Source: Linanthus parryae (Eukaryota; Streptophyta; Magnoliopsida; Ericales; Polemoniaceae). From it: a stretch of DNA of 64,000 nucleotides. This document shows, piece by piece, positions 11,781-22,117 of this stretch. The notes below the pieces were generated by a model. The model saw nothing but the letters and a program-made list of their open reading frames with translations. It was not told the DNA's origin and searched no databases. Each line of letters begins with the position of its first letter. The first letter of the stretch is position 1. Made by a program: the position numbers and the translations under genes. The stretch lies in the NCBI GenBank assembly GCA_023055425.1, contig JALGPY010000002.1, forward strand, positions 152,344,845-152,408,844. Direction: 5' to 3'.

Positions 11781-12705
11781 GTCCACTTGGACATATTCTG
11801 GAGGCCCATGCAGAGCCTCGTGCAAAGCACATATCATCTTGCGATACTTGCGTACCTGAACCGGCCGGATATCTCTCAGCTCACCAGGAATTGGCACCTT
11901 ATAATCCTGTGCCATTTTAGTCAAAATCCCCAGAAGACCCAAACCCTTCTTACTGTGGGACTCTCGTCTTTCCCGAAAAAAACTCACAAATAATCTCCGG
12001 GAGGCTCACAGGCTCTCTGGCCATGAGACAGTACACCAAAAGGGCAACATTATAGTCTATACGGGTCATGTGTTTAATGCCCACAGTCCGGTTGTTGACC
12101 CACTCAGTCCACCATCTCGCCTCTCAAATCAAATAGGTAGCAGGGAGTTTCAGGTAGGAAGGACTCCGGTGCGGGCAATACCAAGCAGCGCCTGGTACAC
12201 CCGCACACAGGGTGTGAAGGATTTGCTCACTAAGCTGTTCAGAGGGATGACGCCGCAGTTCCTGAAACTGACAATCGTCCAATACTAATTCCCGACCCAA
12301 ACTCTCTCGAATACTCTCTGGGGTGATCCTAATCTAGGTCTTTCTGCAGTAAATCAAGTCAATTGACTGGGCTTCACTGTTCATGCACTGCTGGAGATTA
12401 CTGAAAATCTCCTTAGCCAGTACAGAACTGACTTGCAGATTGGTAAAGCCGGTAAACAAGTCCCCAAAATGATCCTGCCCAGTAAAGTTGAACAGGTCTT
12501 CCCACATAGAAACAATATCACGAGGAAAAGTTCTCTCAGCGGGTATGTCATACCTAATCTTTTTGTCTTGCAGAAAGAAACGGTAAGCCTCCATATTGAC
12601 AAACCTATGGTCACAGAAATGGTCGACCCTAAGCAGTCTGCAATCTATGATGTTCAAGGGTGCGATTGCCCTATCAGGCCTCATATATGGTCTGTCCACA
12701 TCCAT
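11004..12705 (-). pseudogene. A2 env-like / plant-transposon-protein ORF downstream of pol (frameshifted)
   Basis: Two main open parts: 12334-12705 (123 aa, starting MDVDRPYMRPDRAIAP) and 11004-11987 (327 aa). The interval between them still encodes recognisable protein in shifting frames (a HMTRIDYNVALLVYCLM segment followed by SLPEIICEFF). This resembles the extra ORF that Athila elements carry after pol, called env-like by position; its function is not established. The second part has a run of 14 aspartates at about residues 69-82, a proline-rich segment, and a basic region with likely helices (about 150-215). No signal peptide or clear membrane segment is seen, so an envelope role is not supported by the sequence. 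Confidence 0.75.
11741..11782. repeat. (ATC)n microsatellite coding poly-Asp
   Basis: About 14 ATC/GAT units in frame with the env-like ORF. On the other strand they read poly-His or poly-Ile, which makes spurious ORFs. Confidence 0.95.
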
Positions 12706-13091
12706 TTCAAAAAATCAAGTAGAAAAAATGAAAATCTTCAAAGAGAGAGAAAAAACAGAACCTGGCTACCCGGAGTGAATCTTACGGGTACAGATCTGGA
12801 AACTGCTCTCTGAAGCGGATCTAGAGGTGTTTGGATCGGATGAGTGTGATCACCCCCACACTGTTTCTGACAGTCCGGTGTCCCTGCGGTGGTAGTCGGA
12901 GATTGCTGGCGGATGACTGCTGCTGGCGGCTGCTAGAGCAGAGAGAATTTCTAGAGAGAGAGTTGAAAACTGGTTGACTGAAGTGAAAATGAGTCACTTT
13001 CACCCGTACAATATATATAGGCAAACTTTCTGAAATTGCAGAATGGCCCCTGAAATTCAAAATTTTTCAAAATTTTCTGATCCCGCTCGAT
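12706..13091 (-). other. A2 spacer upstream of the env-like ORF
   Basis: Non-coding. It holds a GTGTGGGGG polypurine-like tract at 12853-12862 on the element strand, followed by A-rich leader sequence before the ORF. Such internal tracts could prime extra plus-strand starts (inference). Confidence 0.55.
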
Positions 13092-13650
13092 TGTGCGTTT
13101 GAACGCATCTTCTGCGTTTGACCGCAATGCTTTACTTTTCTGGAAATTTGTAAATCTTCTTGGACTGCGTTTGAACGCACAATGTGCGTTTGAACGCACA
13201 ACTTGCAGTTCTTTGAATTTATGGGTTTGATGAACTGCGTTTGAACGCATATGAACTGCGTTTGAACGCACGGCTTGTTTCTCCAGTTCTCGGATGAGTT
13301 GCGTTTGAACGCACTCTGTGCGTTTGGACGCATGCCTTCTCTCTAGAAACTTCTGTTGATTAGTTTCTGCGTTCAGACGCACCTTCTGCGTTTAAACGCA
13401 CTTCCTTAGGCGTTTCCAGACTTTATCTACTGCGTCCGAACGCACCTATTGCGTCTGAACACCCATGTGTTAACTGGAAATCTTCTTCTCATTGTATGCG
13501 TTTGAACGCACGCAGTCTGCGTTTGAACGCATGCCTTAGTAGCTTTTCTGAATTCTGCGGCTGGGTAGTGCTTCTACGTTTGAACGCACAATGTGCGTTT
13601 GAACGCAGGTATGCGTTTAAACGCATGTTACCTGCGTTTGAACGCACGCC
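13092..13650. repeat. Array of 18 TGCGTTTGAACGCA palindromes
   Basis: Eighteen copies of a 14-bp near-palindrome fall within 560 bp, mostly as pairs about 18-22 bp apart, with unrelated spacers between pairs. Most are TGCGTTTGAACGCA; variants change the central bases (TTTAAA, TCCGAA, TTTGGA) more than the TGCG/CGCA arms. It lies between the integrase end and the env-like ORF. Spacer lengths vary and spacers are not unique in the CRISPR sense. Confidence 0.92.
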
Positions 13651-13735
13651 TTGCAAGCTTCCGTATGTTTCCTGAAACACTTAATTCAACATTAGACCCC
13701 TCATCCTCACTTTTCTCTCATATTATGAACAATTC

Positions 13736-13806
13736 ATAAATACGTTGGGTTGCCTCCCAACCAGCGCTTGTGATTTACAGTCGACAGCCCGACTTTGTCA
13801 CCTCTT
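13736..13806 (-). promoter_or_regulatory. Conserved post-pol motif with TTGGG...CCCAA hairpin
   Basis: On the element strand the sequence TCGGGCTGTCGACTGTAAA is followed by CAAGCGCTGG and TTGGGAGGCAACCCAA, just after the integrase stop. Nearly the same string is found at 46763-46815 in the non-autonomous Athila, where the hairpin reads TTGGGATGCAACCCAA. The stem is conserved while the loop differs by one base. Role unknown. Confidence 0.7.
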
Positions 13807-13813
13807 TTTATGG

Positions 13814-15452
13814 TTAAGGCAGGTCGAGGTAGATCGCCTCTACCTCTATGATCTCCTGAGGATCCCTGTATGGCTTGACTCTGTTCCCATTCACCTTGAA
13901 AACTGTATTATCCCTTCGGTTTTCTAGTTCCACCACCCCCCATGATGTAATGTCTTTCACAATGAATGGTCCAGACCATCTTGAGCGCAGCTTCCCTGGA
14001 TAGAACTTCATCCTTGAGTTGTAAAGGAGAACCTTCTGCCCAATTTCTATCTTCTTTGGTAGAATGCGATTGTCATGCCACTTTTTCGTTTTTTCTTTAT
14101 ATATTTTGGCACTCTCATAAGCTGTTTTACGAAATTCCTCTAGTTCGAGGAGTGCCATCTTCCGTTTGTTTCCAGATAAGCCGTGATCCATATTAAGATG
14201 CTTGATTGCCCAGTATGCTCTGTGCTCCAACTCTACTGGTAAGTGACATGCTTTGCCAAAAACCAGCTGGTATGGGGACATTCCCAGCGGGGTTTTGTAA
14301 GCAGTTCTGTATGCCCAGAGCGCATCATCCAGTTTTAATGACCAGTCCTTCCGTCCAGGATTCACAGTTTTTTCCAGTATGCTCTTTATCTCTCTGTTGG
14401 ACACCTCTGCTTGCCCGTTTGCCTGAGGGTGATAAGGCAGTGACACCTTATGGATAGACACCCCGTACTGCTTTAGAACCTTGGCAAAGACTTTATTGAT
14501 AAAATGAGAACCTTCATCACTGACCATGGCTCTTGGCGTTCAGAATCTGGTAAAAATTTTGCGTTTGAGGAATCGTTCCACCACTGCTGCATCGTTCTTC
14601 TGACAGGCCATAGCTTCCACCCATTTTGACACATAGTCTACTGCTAGTAACATGTAGAGATTTCCCAGAAAAGAAGGGAATGGCCCCATAAAATCAATAC
14701 CCCAAACGTCAAAAGGCTCAACCTCCTGCCAAAGTGTCATAGGCATCTCATTTCGCTGGGAGATATTTCCTGTACGCTGGCAGCGATCACAAGTTTGTGC
14801 ATAGTCATGGCAATCCTTGACGACAGTTGGCCAGAAAAATCCTAACTGCAGCACTTTGTGGGCTGTTCTTGGACCGCTGAAGTGTCCCCCACACTGTGCT
14901 GAGTGGCAGTGCTAAATTACCTCCAAAATCTCGTGACATGGGACAACGTCGGAGAATATTATCTGCACCTTGTTTAAATATATAAGGATCGTCCCAGAAA
15001 TAGTGCCTGCATTCTGAAATAAACTTGTTTTTCTGCCAAGGGGTGATGTCTTCAGGGAGTTCTCCATTGACCAAATAATTGGCTATTGCATAATACGAGG
15101 GTCGTCGGTTGGTCTTGATCTTCATAATATGCTCATCTGGGAAATTTTCTTGAATTGGCACCAATTCTTCTGTAGGGTTTTCCAGGCGAGATAGATGATC
15201 TGCTACCACATTTTCAACTCCCTTTTTATCCCTGATTTCGACATCGAATTCCTGCATCAGCAGAATCCAACGCAGAAGCCTTGGCTTTGCATCCTTTTTC
15301 TCTAGTAAGTATTTCAACGCACTATGATCTGTGAATATGATGACTTTTGAACCTACCAGGTAGGATCTGAACTTATCCATAGCAAACACGACTGCCAGCA
15401 GCTCCTTTTCTGTAGTCCCATAATTAATCTGTGCTTCATTCAGGACCCTGCT
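13814..15452 (-). pseudogene. A2 RNase H and integrase (broken)
   Basis: RNase H end ([20 protein letters not shown] and DHLSRLE) runs from about 15389 to 15180. A frameshift near 14940 precedes the integrase zinc finger (CDRCQRTGN, about 14780). The catalytic core keeps the first aspartate ([11 protein letters not shown]), the second (SDEGSHF) and the glutamate ([14 protein letters not shown]). One in-frame TGA at 14540-14542 replaces a glycine codon. The C-terminal domain with [12 protein letters not shown] ends at 13814. The family enzyme joins element DNA to the host chromosome; this copy cannot make it in one piece. Confidence 0.9.
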
Positions 15453-15586
15453 GGGGACCCGTCTTCCCCCGGCTCGGATTTCTTCTCATAAAATTCATGA
15501 AACCTCGTAAAAACGGCTTAAAATAGCCCTCTTCCTACTCAAATAGCCCTCTTCCTACTCTAATTACCAAAGACTACGGCTAGATG
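15453..15586. other. Small insertion inside A2 RNase H
   Basis: Compared with the matching part of A1 (near 165-190), the RNase H frame is interrupted by about 134 bp of unrelated sequence. It includes an exact 20-bp tandem repeat (15521-15540 and 15541-15560, unit AAATAGCCCTCTTCCTACTC). No terminal inverted repeats were recognised and its origin is unknown. Confidence 0.6.
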
Positions 15587-16506
15587 ACATAGTAAATGAC
15601 ACTGCACACTTTATCTTTTTGCTGTCCCAGCACTGCGCCCACTGCGTAATCACTGGCGTCACACATCAGCTCGAATGGGAGGGTCCAATCTGGCGTCGTG
15701 ATAATGGGTGCAGTTGTCAGTCTGTCTTTGAGTACGTCAAAGGCTTCTTTGCATGCTTCGTCAAATATGAAGGGCACATCTTTTCCCAACAAATTACATA
15801 GTGGCTTTGTAATTTTGGAAAAATCCTTGATAAATCTTCTGTAAAACCCCACATGGCCCAAAAAACTCTTGATTGCCTTTACTGGAGTCGGATATGGTAG
15901 ATGCTTGATCACCTCTATTTTTGCTCTGTCTACTTCCAGGCCTTTGCTGGAAATCCTGTGTCCCAGCACTATTCCTTCAGTAACCATGAAGTGGCATTTC
16001 TCCCAGTTGAGTACCAGGTTAGTCTTTTTGCATCGAATCAGAACTCTGGCCAAATGGTATAAGCAATCATCAAATCTGTCCCCAAACAACGAAAAATCGT
16101 CCACGAAAACTTCCAGATTTTTCTCTATCATGTCAGAGAAAATGGCCATCATACATCTTTGGAATGTCGCTGGAGCATTACATAATCCGAATGGCATTCG
16201 TCTAAAAGCAAATGTTCCGTACGGGCAGGTGAACGTCGTCTTTTCTTGATCTTCCGGATTTATATAGATCTGGTTGTAACCGGAGTAACCGTCAAGAAAG
16301 TAGTAATAAGCATGGTGGGCCAATCTGTCCAACATCTGGTCCATGAATGTCAGCGGAAAATGGTCTTTCAGTGTTGCGTCGTTCAGCTTCCTATAATCCA
16401 TACAGATTCGCCAGCCAGTGACAGTGTGCTGGGTGATCTGCTCCTGATCAGCGTTCTGTACCACTGTAATACCCCCTTTCTTTGGTACACACTGGACAGG
16501 ACTAAC
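15580..16506 (-). pseudogene. A2 reverse transcriptase core
   Basis: Open through the RT palm and thumb: WRICMDYRKLNDAT, DGYSGYNQI, FAFRRMPFGLCNAPATFQRCM, the catalytic FVDD box (LEVFVDDFSLFG) and GHVGFYRRFIKDFSK. It then enters RNase H (CDASDYAVGAVLGQQ) and ends at the insertion described above. All catalytic aspartates are kept. It is separated from the upstream part only by one TAG. Confidence 0.9.
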
Positions 16507-17916
16507 CTAGGTGCTGTCTGATATGGGGTATATAATCCCTGCTTCTAGCCACTTCATGACCTCCTTACATACCACATCCTTCTTGATTGGGTTTAGTCTC
16601 CGTTGAGGTTGGATGACTGGTTTCTTTCCTTCTTCAATTCTTATTTTGTGCATGCAGTAATCAGGACTGATTCCCTTTATGTCAGCAATTGTCCATCCGA
16701 TAGCTTCTTTATGATCTCGAAGTACTTCCAGCAGCTTTTGTTCCTGTTCCTGAGATAGAAGAGATGAAACAATTACCGGCAGAGTATTATTTTCACCAAT
16801 AAATGCGTACCTGAGGTGGTCTGGCAACTGTTTCAACTCCAGGACTGGTGGTTCTTGAAGTGATGGGATCAATGTCATTTTCTGCTCGCCTCCTTCATCC
16901 TTATATAGAGTGACCCATCTTTCTGTTCTCATGATCTGCTCAGCTTGGTGCTCCTCTGTTTCCTCCGGGTACATATCCTCAAATTCCCCCCATAAATTTT
17001 CCATCTCCTCAATTTCCAGATCATCAATTACTTCCACTGCAAAACAGTTTTCATGACCATAATGATCAGGGAGTTGGAGAGATTTGAAGACATTGAATTT
17101 CACTTTTTCTTCGTTGATTTGCATGGACAGCTCTCCACTTTTGCAGTTGATAATGGCTTCACCAGTTGCTAGGAAGGGTCTGCCCAAAATTAGTGGGACC
17201 TCTCCTGCCTCCATATCCAGTATCACAAAGTCTGCTGGAAAAATAAGCTCTCCAACTTTTACCAGGATATCTTCAGTGACTCCATAGGCAGGTTTTACGG
17301 ATCTGTCAGCCATTTGGAGCATAATTCTTGTTGGCCGCGGTTCGCCGACTCCCAGACTTTTGAAGATTGTTAGTGGCATCAGGTTAATTCTGGCACCCAA
17401 GTCGCACAAGGCTTTTCCTGTATATGCACTGCCTAGAGTCACTGCAATAACAAAACTGCCAGGGTCTTTCTTCTTCAGTGGTAGACCGTTTTTCACACAG
17501 CTGCTCGCTTCTGCCGTCAGAGTTACTGTTTCGAAGTCGCTCATCCGCCTTCTACCATACAATATGTCTTTGAGAAATTTCGCATAAGTAGGCATTTTGG
17601 CGAGTGCTTCGGGAAAAGGTATGTTTATCTGTAATTGCTTGAATACCTCCAGAAATCTGGTGTAGTCTTTGCTGTCATCTCTCTTACGTGTCTTCAGAGG
17701 GTAAGGTACCTCTTTAGAGATTGGCACTGTTTCTGGGTTACCCTCATTAGTCTGCTCTGCTTCCTGCTCGACCGAACCCCTTTGTTGAGGGTTAGCGGTT
17801 GAGCTGTCTTCCCTGTCAAACACTTCGCGTTCAATGATCTTTGACTTTTTCTGCACGTGCATGATTGGGATACGGCGAATCCTGCAGTGCGATTCCACTC
17901 CGAGTTGTGACAGCAT
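16507..17916 (-). pseudogene. A2 protease and RT N-terminus
   Basis: This frame carries the aspartic protease near residues 150-260 (CDLGARINLMP, where a serine is usual in place of the arginine; VILDMEAGEVPLILGRPFL) and the RT fingers region (CMHKIRIEEGKKPVIQPQRR). It stops at a TAG that replaces the tryptophan of SDSTWVSPV. It overlaps the end of gag by about 86 bp in another frame; a run of A near 17850 is the likely frameshift site. Confidence 0.87.
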
Positions 17917-19357
17917 TGATTTGAGCGCGTGGATTGTTCACTGTATTTGATGGTAAATTCCCTGGGGCTCGTTCTGCTTGGTTCTGTGCAAGCTGACCGT
18001 TCTGTACCTCCAAGTTGCGTATAGCAATTTTCATTTGGCTTACATCGGCAGTTAATGATTCCATCTGCGAAAATCTAGCTTCCCACTGCTTATTGAATTT
18101 CTCCATATATGACTCAAAATGTTGTTGTGATAAATTTAGCTGTGGTTGTGCTGCTGGTGCTTGCTGTGCTGGTGCTGTCTGTTGTGCCTGTGGCCTGTGC
18201 TGAAACCCTGGTGCATAAATTGCTGCATTGGTGTTTCCGTAACGGAACCCTGGATGGTCACGTGTGCCAGGTCTGTAGCGGCTTGGATCCCACTGCTGCT
18301 GAACATAATTGGCATCTTCGGCCTGAAGCTCCTGAATTGCTGCGTCAAGATCAGGTTCATCCACTGCTGCCACGGTCTTCTTTTCTGTATACACCTTTTT
18401 AACTAAGTCTTGTACGACTTTCGTGAGATTGTCAATCCTGTCATCAGCCACTGGTTCTGCTAGTGCTGTGAGCCTGCGGTCATCAAACAGACGAGTATCC
18501 TGCTTGGCTAATTGTTTCTTCAGTTCGTAGGCTCCATCTTTATCCACATTGTACATAAACTTTCCCCTAGCTTCCCTGTCAATCCTGTCAGCATTCTCCC
18601 TGTCAAGAGCATGGTAGAATACTTGCAGAATTTTCGCGTCCCCGAAGCCGTGATTGGGGCATCTTTTAACGAGTCTCATCAGCCTGTCCCATGCGTCTAC
18701 CACCGTCTCCCCCATATTCTGTTTGAAAGATAAGATCTCACTCTGCAGCTTGATAACACGGGATGCGGGATAGAATTTTGCCAAAAAATCAGTAACACAC
18801 CCCTCCCAGGTTGTGATAGACCTTGGTGGTCTCGCTTCTAGCAAGTCTTTTTCTGTTCCGAACAAACAGTATGGGAATAGAATTAACTTTAGCGTATCCG
18901 CTTCAACTCCTCTATACTTAATCTTGTTGCAGTAGTCTTCGAACTTTCCAAGGAAGTCGTTTGGATCTTCATCTGCTTTCCCATTGAAAGGATAATGAGT
19001 CTGGGCGGTTTGGATGGTGGATGATTTTAGGTCGAAGTGCTCTGCTGTAATTGGTGGCACTAAGATAGCTGGTTGATGTCCTCCGGTAGGGACTTCAAAT
19101 TTTTCTACTATCGCCCTCCCAGACCTGTTGTAAGTCCTCTGATTGTTCCTGGCAGCAAAGCCTGCTGCTATCAGCTCCTCAATGTAAAGAGCCATCTGTG
19201 CTGGAGTGCGTTGCTGCTGTCCTGTGGGTGTTCCTGCTTCGGTTGGCGCGTTTTCTTCGTTCTCAGACATCGCGGATCGGTATCTGCGATTTTGCTCTCT
19301 GAAAAGTTTTTCGGGATCTTCAAGTGGTGACACCAGTTTGCGAGGCAATCTGGGCAT
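17831..19357 (-). CDS. A2 gag
   Basis: 508 codons starting MPRLPRKLVSPLEDP. The retrotransposon gag domain spans about residues 110-230 (THYPFNGKADEDPNDFLGKF, FLAKFYPASRVIKLQSEIL, MGETVVDAWDRLMRLVKRCP). A Q/A-rich segment and a predicted coiled coil follow (about 390-460). No CCHC zinc knuckle is visible, unlike A1. It lies 120 bp inside the primer site, the usual place, and is intact up to the frameshift that separates it from pol. Confidence 0.88.
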   Translation of the reverse strand: MPRLPRKLVSPLEDPEKLFREQNRRYRSAMSENEENAPTEAGTPTGQQQRTPAQMALYIEELIAAGFAARNNQRTYNRSGRAIVEKFEVPTGGHQPAILVPPITAEHFDLKSSTIQTAQTHYPFNGKADEDPNDFLGKFEDYCNKIKYRGVEADTLKLILFPYCLFGTEKDLLEARPPRSITTWEGCVTDFLAKFYPASRVIKLQSEILSFKQNMGETVVDAWDRLMRLVKRCPNHGFGDAKILQVFYHALDRENADRIDREARGKFMYNVDKDGAYELKKQLAKQDTRLFDDRRLTALAEPVADDRIDNLTKVVQDLVKKVYTEKKTVAAVDEPDLDAAIQELQAEDANYVQQQWDPSRYRPGTRDHPGFRYGNTNAAIYAPGFQHRPQAQQTAPAQQAPAAQPQLNLSQQHFESYMEKFNKQWEARFSQMESLTADVSQMKIAIRNLEVQNGQLAQNQAERAPGNLPSNTVNNPRAQINAVTTRSGIALQDSPYPNHARAEKVKDH

Positions 19358-19476
19358 ATACTAGAATAGCCAGAAAATCAGAATTCAAGAGCAATAAGTT
19401 AAGGAAAAACAAACGTAAAAATTAAAAGAAAAAGCTTTGAAACTTATTCTAATTTATTTTAAGAAACTATGATTGT

Positions 19477-19494
19477 TCCCCGGAAACGGCGCCA
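19477..19494 (-). other. A2 primer binding site (tRNA-Asp)
   Basis: The plus strand reads TCCCCGGAAACGGCGCCA, one mismatch from the tRNA-Asp 3' end, six bases from the LTR at 19501. Confidence 0.92.
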
Positions 19495-19500
19495 AAAACT

Positions 19501-21150
19501 TGACAGCGTAAACCTATCTGCTTTTTTCGCAAGTGTACGATCAAGTAGTATAGAGTATGTATTTATGACTCTGATTTTCGAACCCTCGAGAACAGTTTAA
19601 GTTTTACTTATCAGAATTAGAAATAAATACAAAGCTGTAAAAAGGAGGAAAGTTGGGATGTGATCATACTCAACTAATTTGTAGTAAATAAAGCCATACT
19701 TAGAAAAGCTTATTTTATTTTTTTAGTAATTTTCTGGAAGTTGTTGTAGTTGTAAAAGTTGATGATTTTACGAATCTAGGTCCTAGGATCCCCTAGGGTT
19801 ATTTTTCAGCTTGCCTGGTTTACTTAATTTCAAAAACACACAGCAGTCTTGTTTATGCCAGCATACCATTAGTACAATCTCCTCTCGGTCTCATGTACCT
19901 GTCACTCTCCTACAGATTTTGGGTCCTCTCGGTCCACCTAAATCTGCAGGTTTGTTCTAAGTCTGCTAAGGTTACAGGTTCTCCTCTCGGTCTCCCCCTA
20001 AATGTCTAGTCGTTAGTCTAATGCTTCTGGGCTAACACCTTGGTTCTTTTCACCTCTCGGTCCATCAAGATAGGGTATTAAATCCTGTCTTTTCTTCCTA
20101 ACTCTCACTGGCCACTCTCGCGCACCAGATCCTGTCTATAACACTCCTGGGTGATCAAGCCATTCATGTATGTGTATAAAATCAAAGACAAGATAATAAA
20201 CAATCCACTCTGTATTAAGACTTCAAACTAGTCATGCATCTGAAAGTCAAACAAACCAGACTGCTGAATTCATAAACCCTAGGTTCACCAAGAACCTAGG
20301 TAAAATGTTTAGCTAGCTTGCATTATTGAAAGACAATGTTTCATAAAAGAAAGAAGAAAGATCAAACGAGTTTATGGCTGAATACTGAAAAACTGCTCCA
20401 ATCCTACTCTTCTCCAATCCTGACGGCTCTGATACTGGTTGCTGTGATGATGATTGTGTATGTGTAACCCTAATTCTGTGCTGGGACACCTCCTTTTATA
20501 CTGCCACAGTCTCTAAAACTGATGCCCGAAATTCCTGTTCTACCGTTGCAAAAACCCGTCCGGGAAGCTTCTGGAAACCCCTCCTGCGTTCAAACGCAGC
20601 TTCCCTGCGTTTAAACGCAGTGCGTCTGAACGCATGTTTCCTGCGTTTAAACGCAGGCCTTAGCTGATTTTCTCCTTCTTCCTTCTGGCTTCTCGGACTT
20701 GTGCGTCTGAACGCAGCTTCCCTGCGTCTGAACGCACCCCTTGGTCTTCACGGTTCTGGATTCAAGTCCTGTGTCTGAACGCACAGACTTAACCTTTCTT
20801 CCGCCCTTCTTCCTCTGCTGCCATGGTGTGCGTCTGAACGCAGGTCCTGCGTCTGAACGCACATACTTAAACTTTTCTGCACCTTTTCTGCTCAGCTTCC
20901 TTGATACGCTGCCTCCAAATCCAATTCAATCTCATGCATTTCTCGGCACCTGTTACCTGCACATAATAACATGTACCCGCGATCATATCCAACAAACACA
21001 ATTATGCAAGAAATTACCCGAATCTACCGATCACGTCCTAAAAGCCTCTGCCTCGTATCAAGTGGAAAATAGGCTGAAAATGGGCAAACTCAACGCTCGC
21101 TGCGTTAGAACCAATGGTAAAAAGATGTCCCAAACATTTTCAAGCAATCA
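19501..21150 (-). repeat. A2 5' LTR
   Basis: 1,650 bp, aligned with 8084-9760. It starts TGACAGCG and ends CAAGCAATCA on the plus strand. It lacks one palindrome unit (near 20767-20787) and about six bases near the outer end relative to the other LTR. Confidence 0.95.
20584..20863. repeat. Palindrome cluster in A2 5' LTR
   Basis: Eight or nine TGCGTYTGAACGCA-type units matching those at 9168-9466, with one unit collapsed. Confidence 0.9.
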
Positions 21151-21220
21151 TAGATATCAATCTTTCTATTTTTTCATCTTGGGTATTGGATACTGGATGT
21201 GGATCTCACATTTGTCTAAA

Positions 21221-21302
21221 GGGTAAAAGACAAAAACCACCCCTCGAGTATGGGGTATATACAAAAAAACCCCTCCTGTTCGGGGATATACAAAATCCAC
21301 CC
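21221..21302 (+). repeat. Pack-MULE left TIR
   Basis: Inverted copy at 23008-23089, one mismatch in 82 bp. Confidence 0.95.
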
Positions 21303-22117
21303 CTGTCAGTGATGGACGTTGGACAAATACCACCCTTCTGTTAGTGTTTGCGACTAGAGGGGTGCAATATGAACTTTTAATGACCATTTTGCCCTTTTTG
21401 CATTTTTTTGTTTATTTTGTCCATGTTCTTGGTGTTCTAGGTGTTCTTGGCCACCACCTCTCCCACCACCACCACATCTCCCACCACCACCACCACCACA
21501 TCTCCCACCATCACCACCACATCTCCCGCCGGCAATCTAAAATCACCAAAACCTCCCAACTCCACAAACAACAACACACAAACAACAACAATTTACTTCC
21601 ACCTCTATAACAAGAATAATCAGGACCAAGAAAAAGGTTAAAAATTGAAACTTTACAAACCAACATATTCCAAACCAAAAATACCTCATCGTATGGACTG
21701 GTTTGTTTGATTGGCCAGGATTTTCAACATGTGAAGTTTGTTTGATTTTCAGCAAAAGCTGAAGTAACTAAGAAAACACAGAACTTAGCCAAAGAATCCA
21801 ATAAAACGCCGCCACCATCGCCTCTCAGATCCGGTTCCATCCTCCACATCACCACCATCGTCGTCACCATCACCAATTCCACCTGCATAACTACTCACCA
21901 ATTCCAGATCTGGAATTGAGAAAGAGAGAGAGAGGGAGAGAGATGGGTCGCCGGAGAAAGAGAGAGAGAGACCAGATCTGAAAGTGGTTCGTCGTCGTAC
22001 GGTTCCAGAGGTCGCCGGTGAAATTGGTGGCGACGGCGGCGGTCGATCTGTTTCTCCGACCCTCTCTTTTGGTGAAAAGGGTGGCGGCCGGAGCTAGTCG
22101 TCGGTGGATTCGCCAGC

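Larger units (their letters stand above)
8084..21150 (-). mobile_element. Complete Athila-type Ty3/gypsy element A2 with env-like 3' ORF
   Basis: Two LTRs of 1,677 and 1,650 bp flank an internal region with tRNA-Asp primer site, gag, protease, RT, RNase H, integrase, a long 3' region with an env-like ORF, and a polypurine tract. The five bases on both sides are TAGAT (8079-8083 and 21151-21155), a perfect target duplication. It is inserted in C1 between gag and protease. The internal frame has a gag/pol frameshift, point stops in RT and integrase and a small insertion near 15453, so it is now defective, but it is far better preserved than C1. Confidence 0.95.

Noticed and set aside
11693..11993. 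Poly-His and poly-Ile proteins on the plus strand
   Set aside because: Shadows of the ATC microsatellite that codes poly-Asp in the env-like ORF on the other strand.
11004..12705. True viral envelope gene in A2 (and in C3 at 61205-62701)
   Set aside because: No signal peptide, furin-like site or clear membrane segment; env-like only by position.
13092..13650. CRISPR-like array
   Set aside because: Repeats are only 14 bp, spacing is irregular, spacers are not uniform, there are no cas genes, and the DNA is clearly plant nuclear with retrotransposon context.
12951..13680. Minus-strand ORFs with repeated RSNA and CAFKR words
   Set aside because: Direct translations of the TGCGTTTGAACGCA array; not conserved protein.
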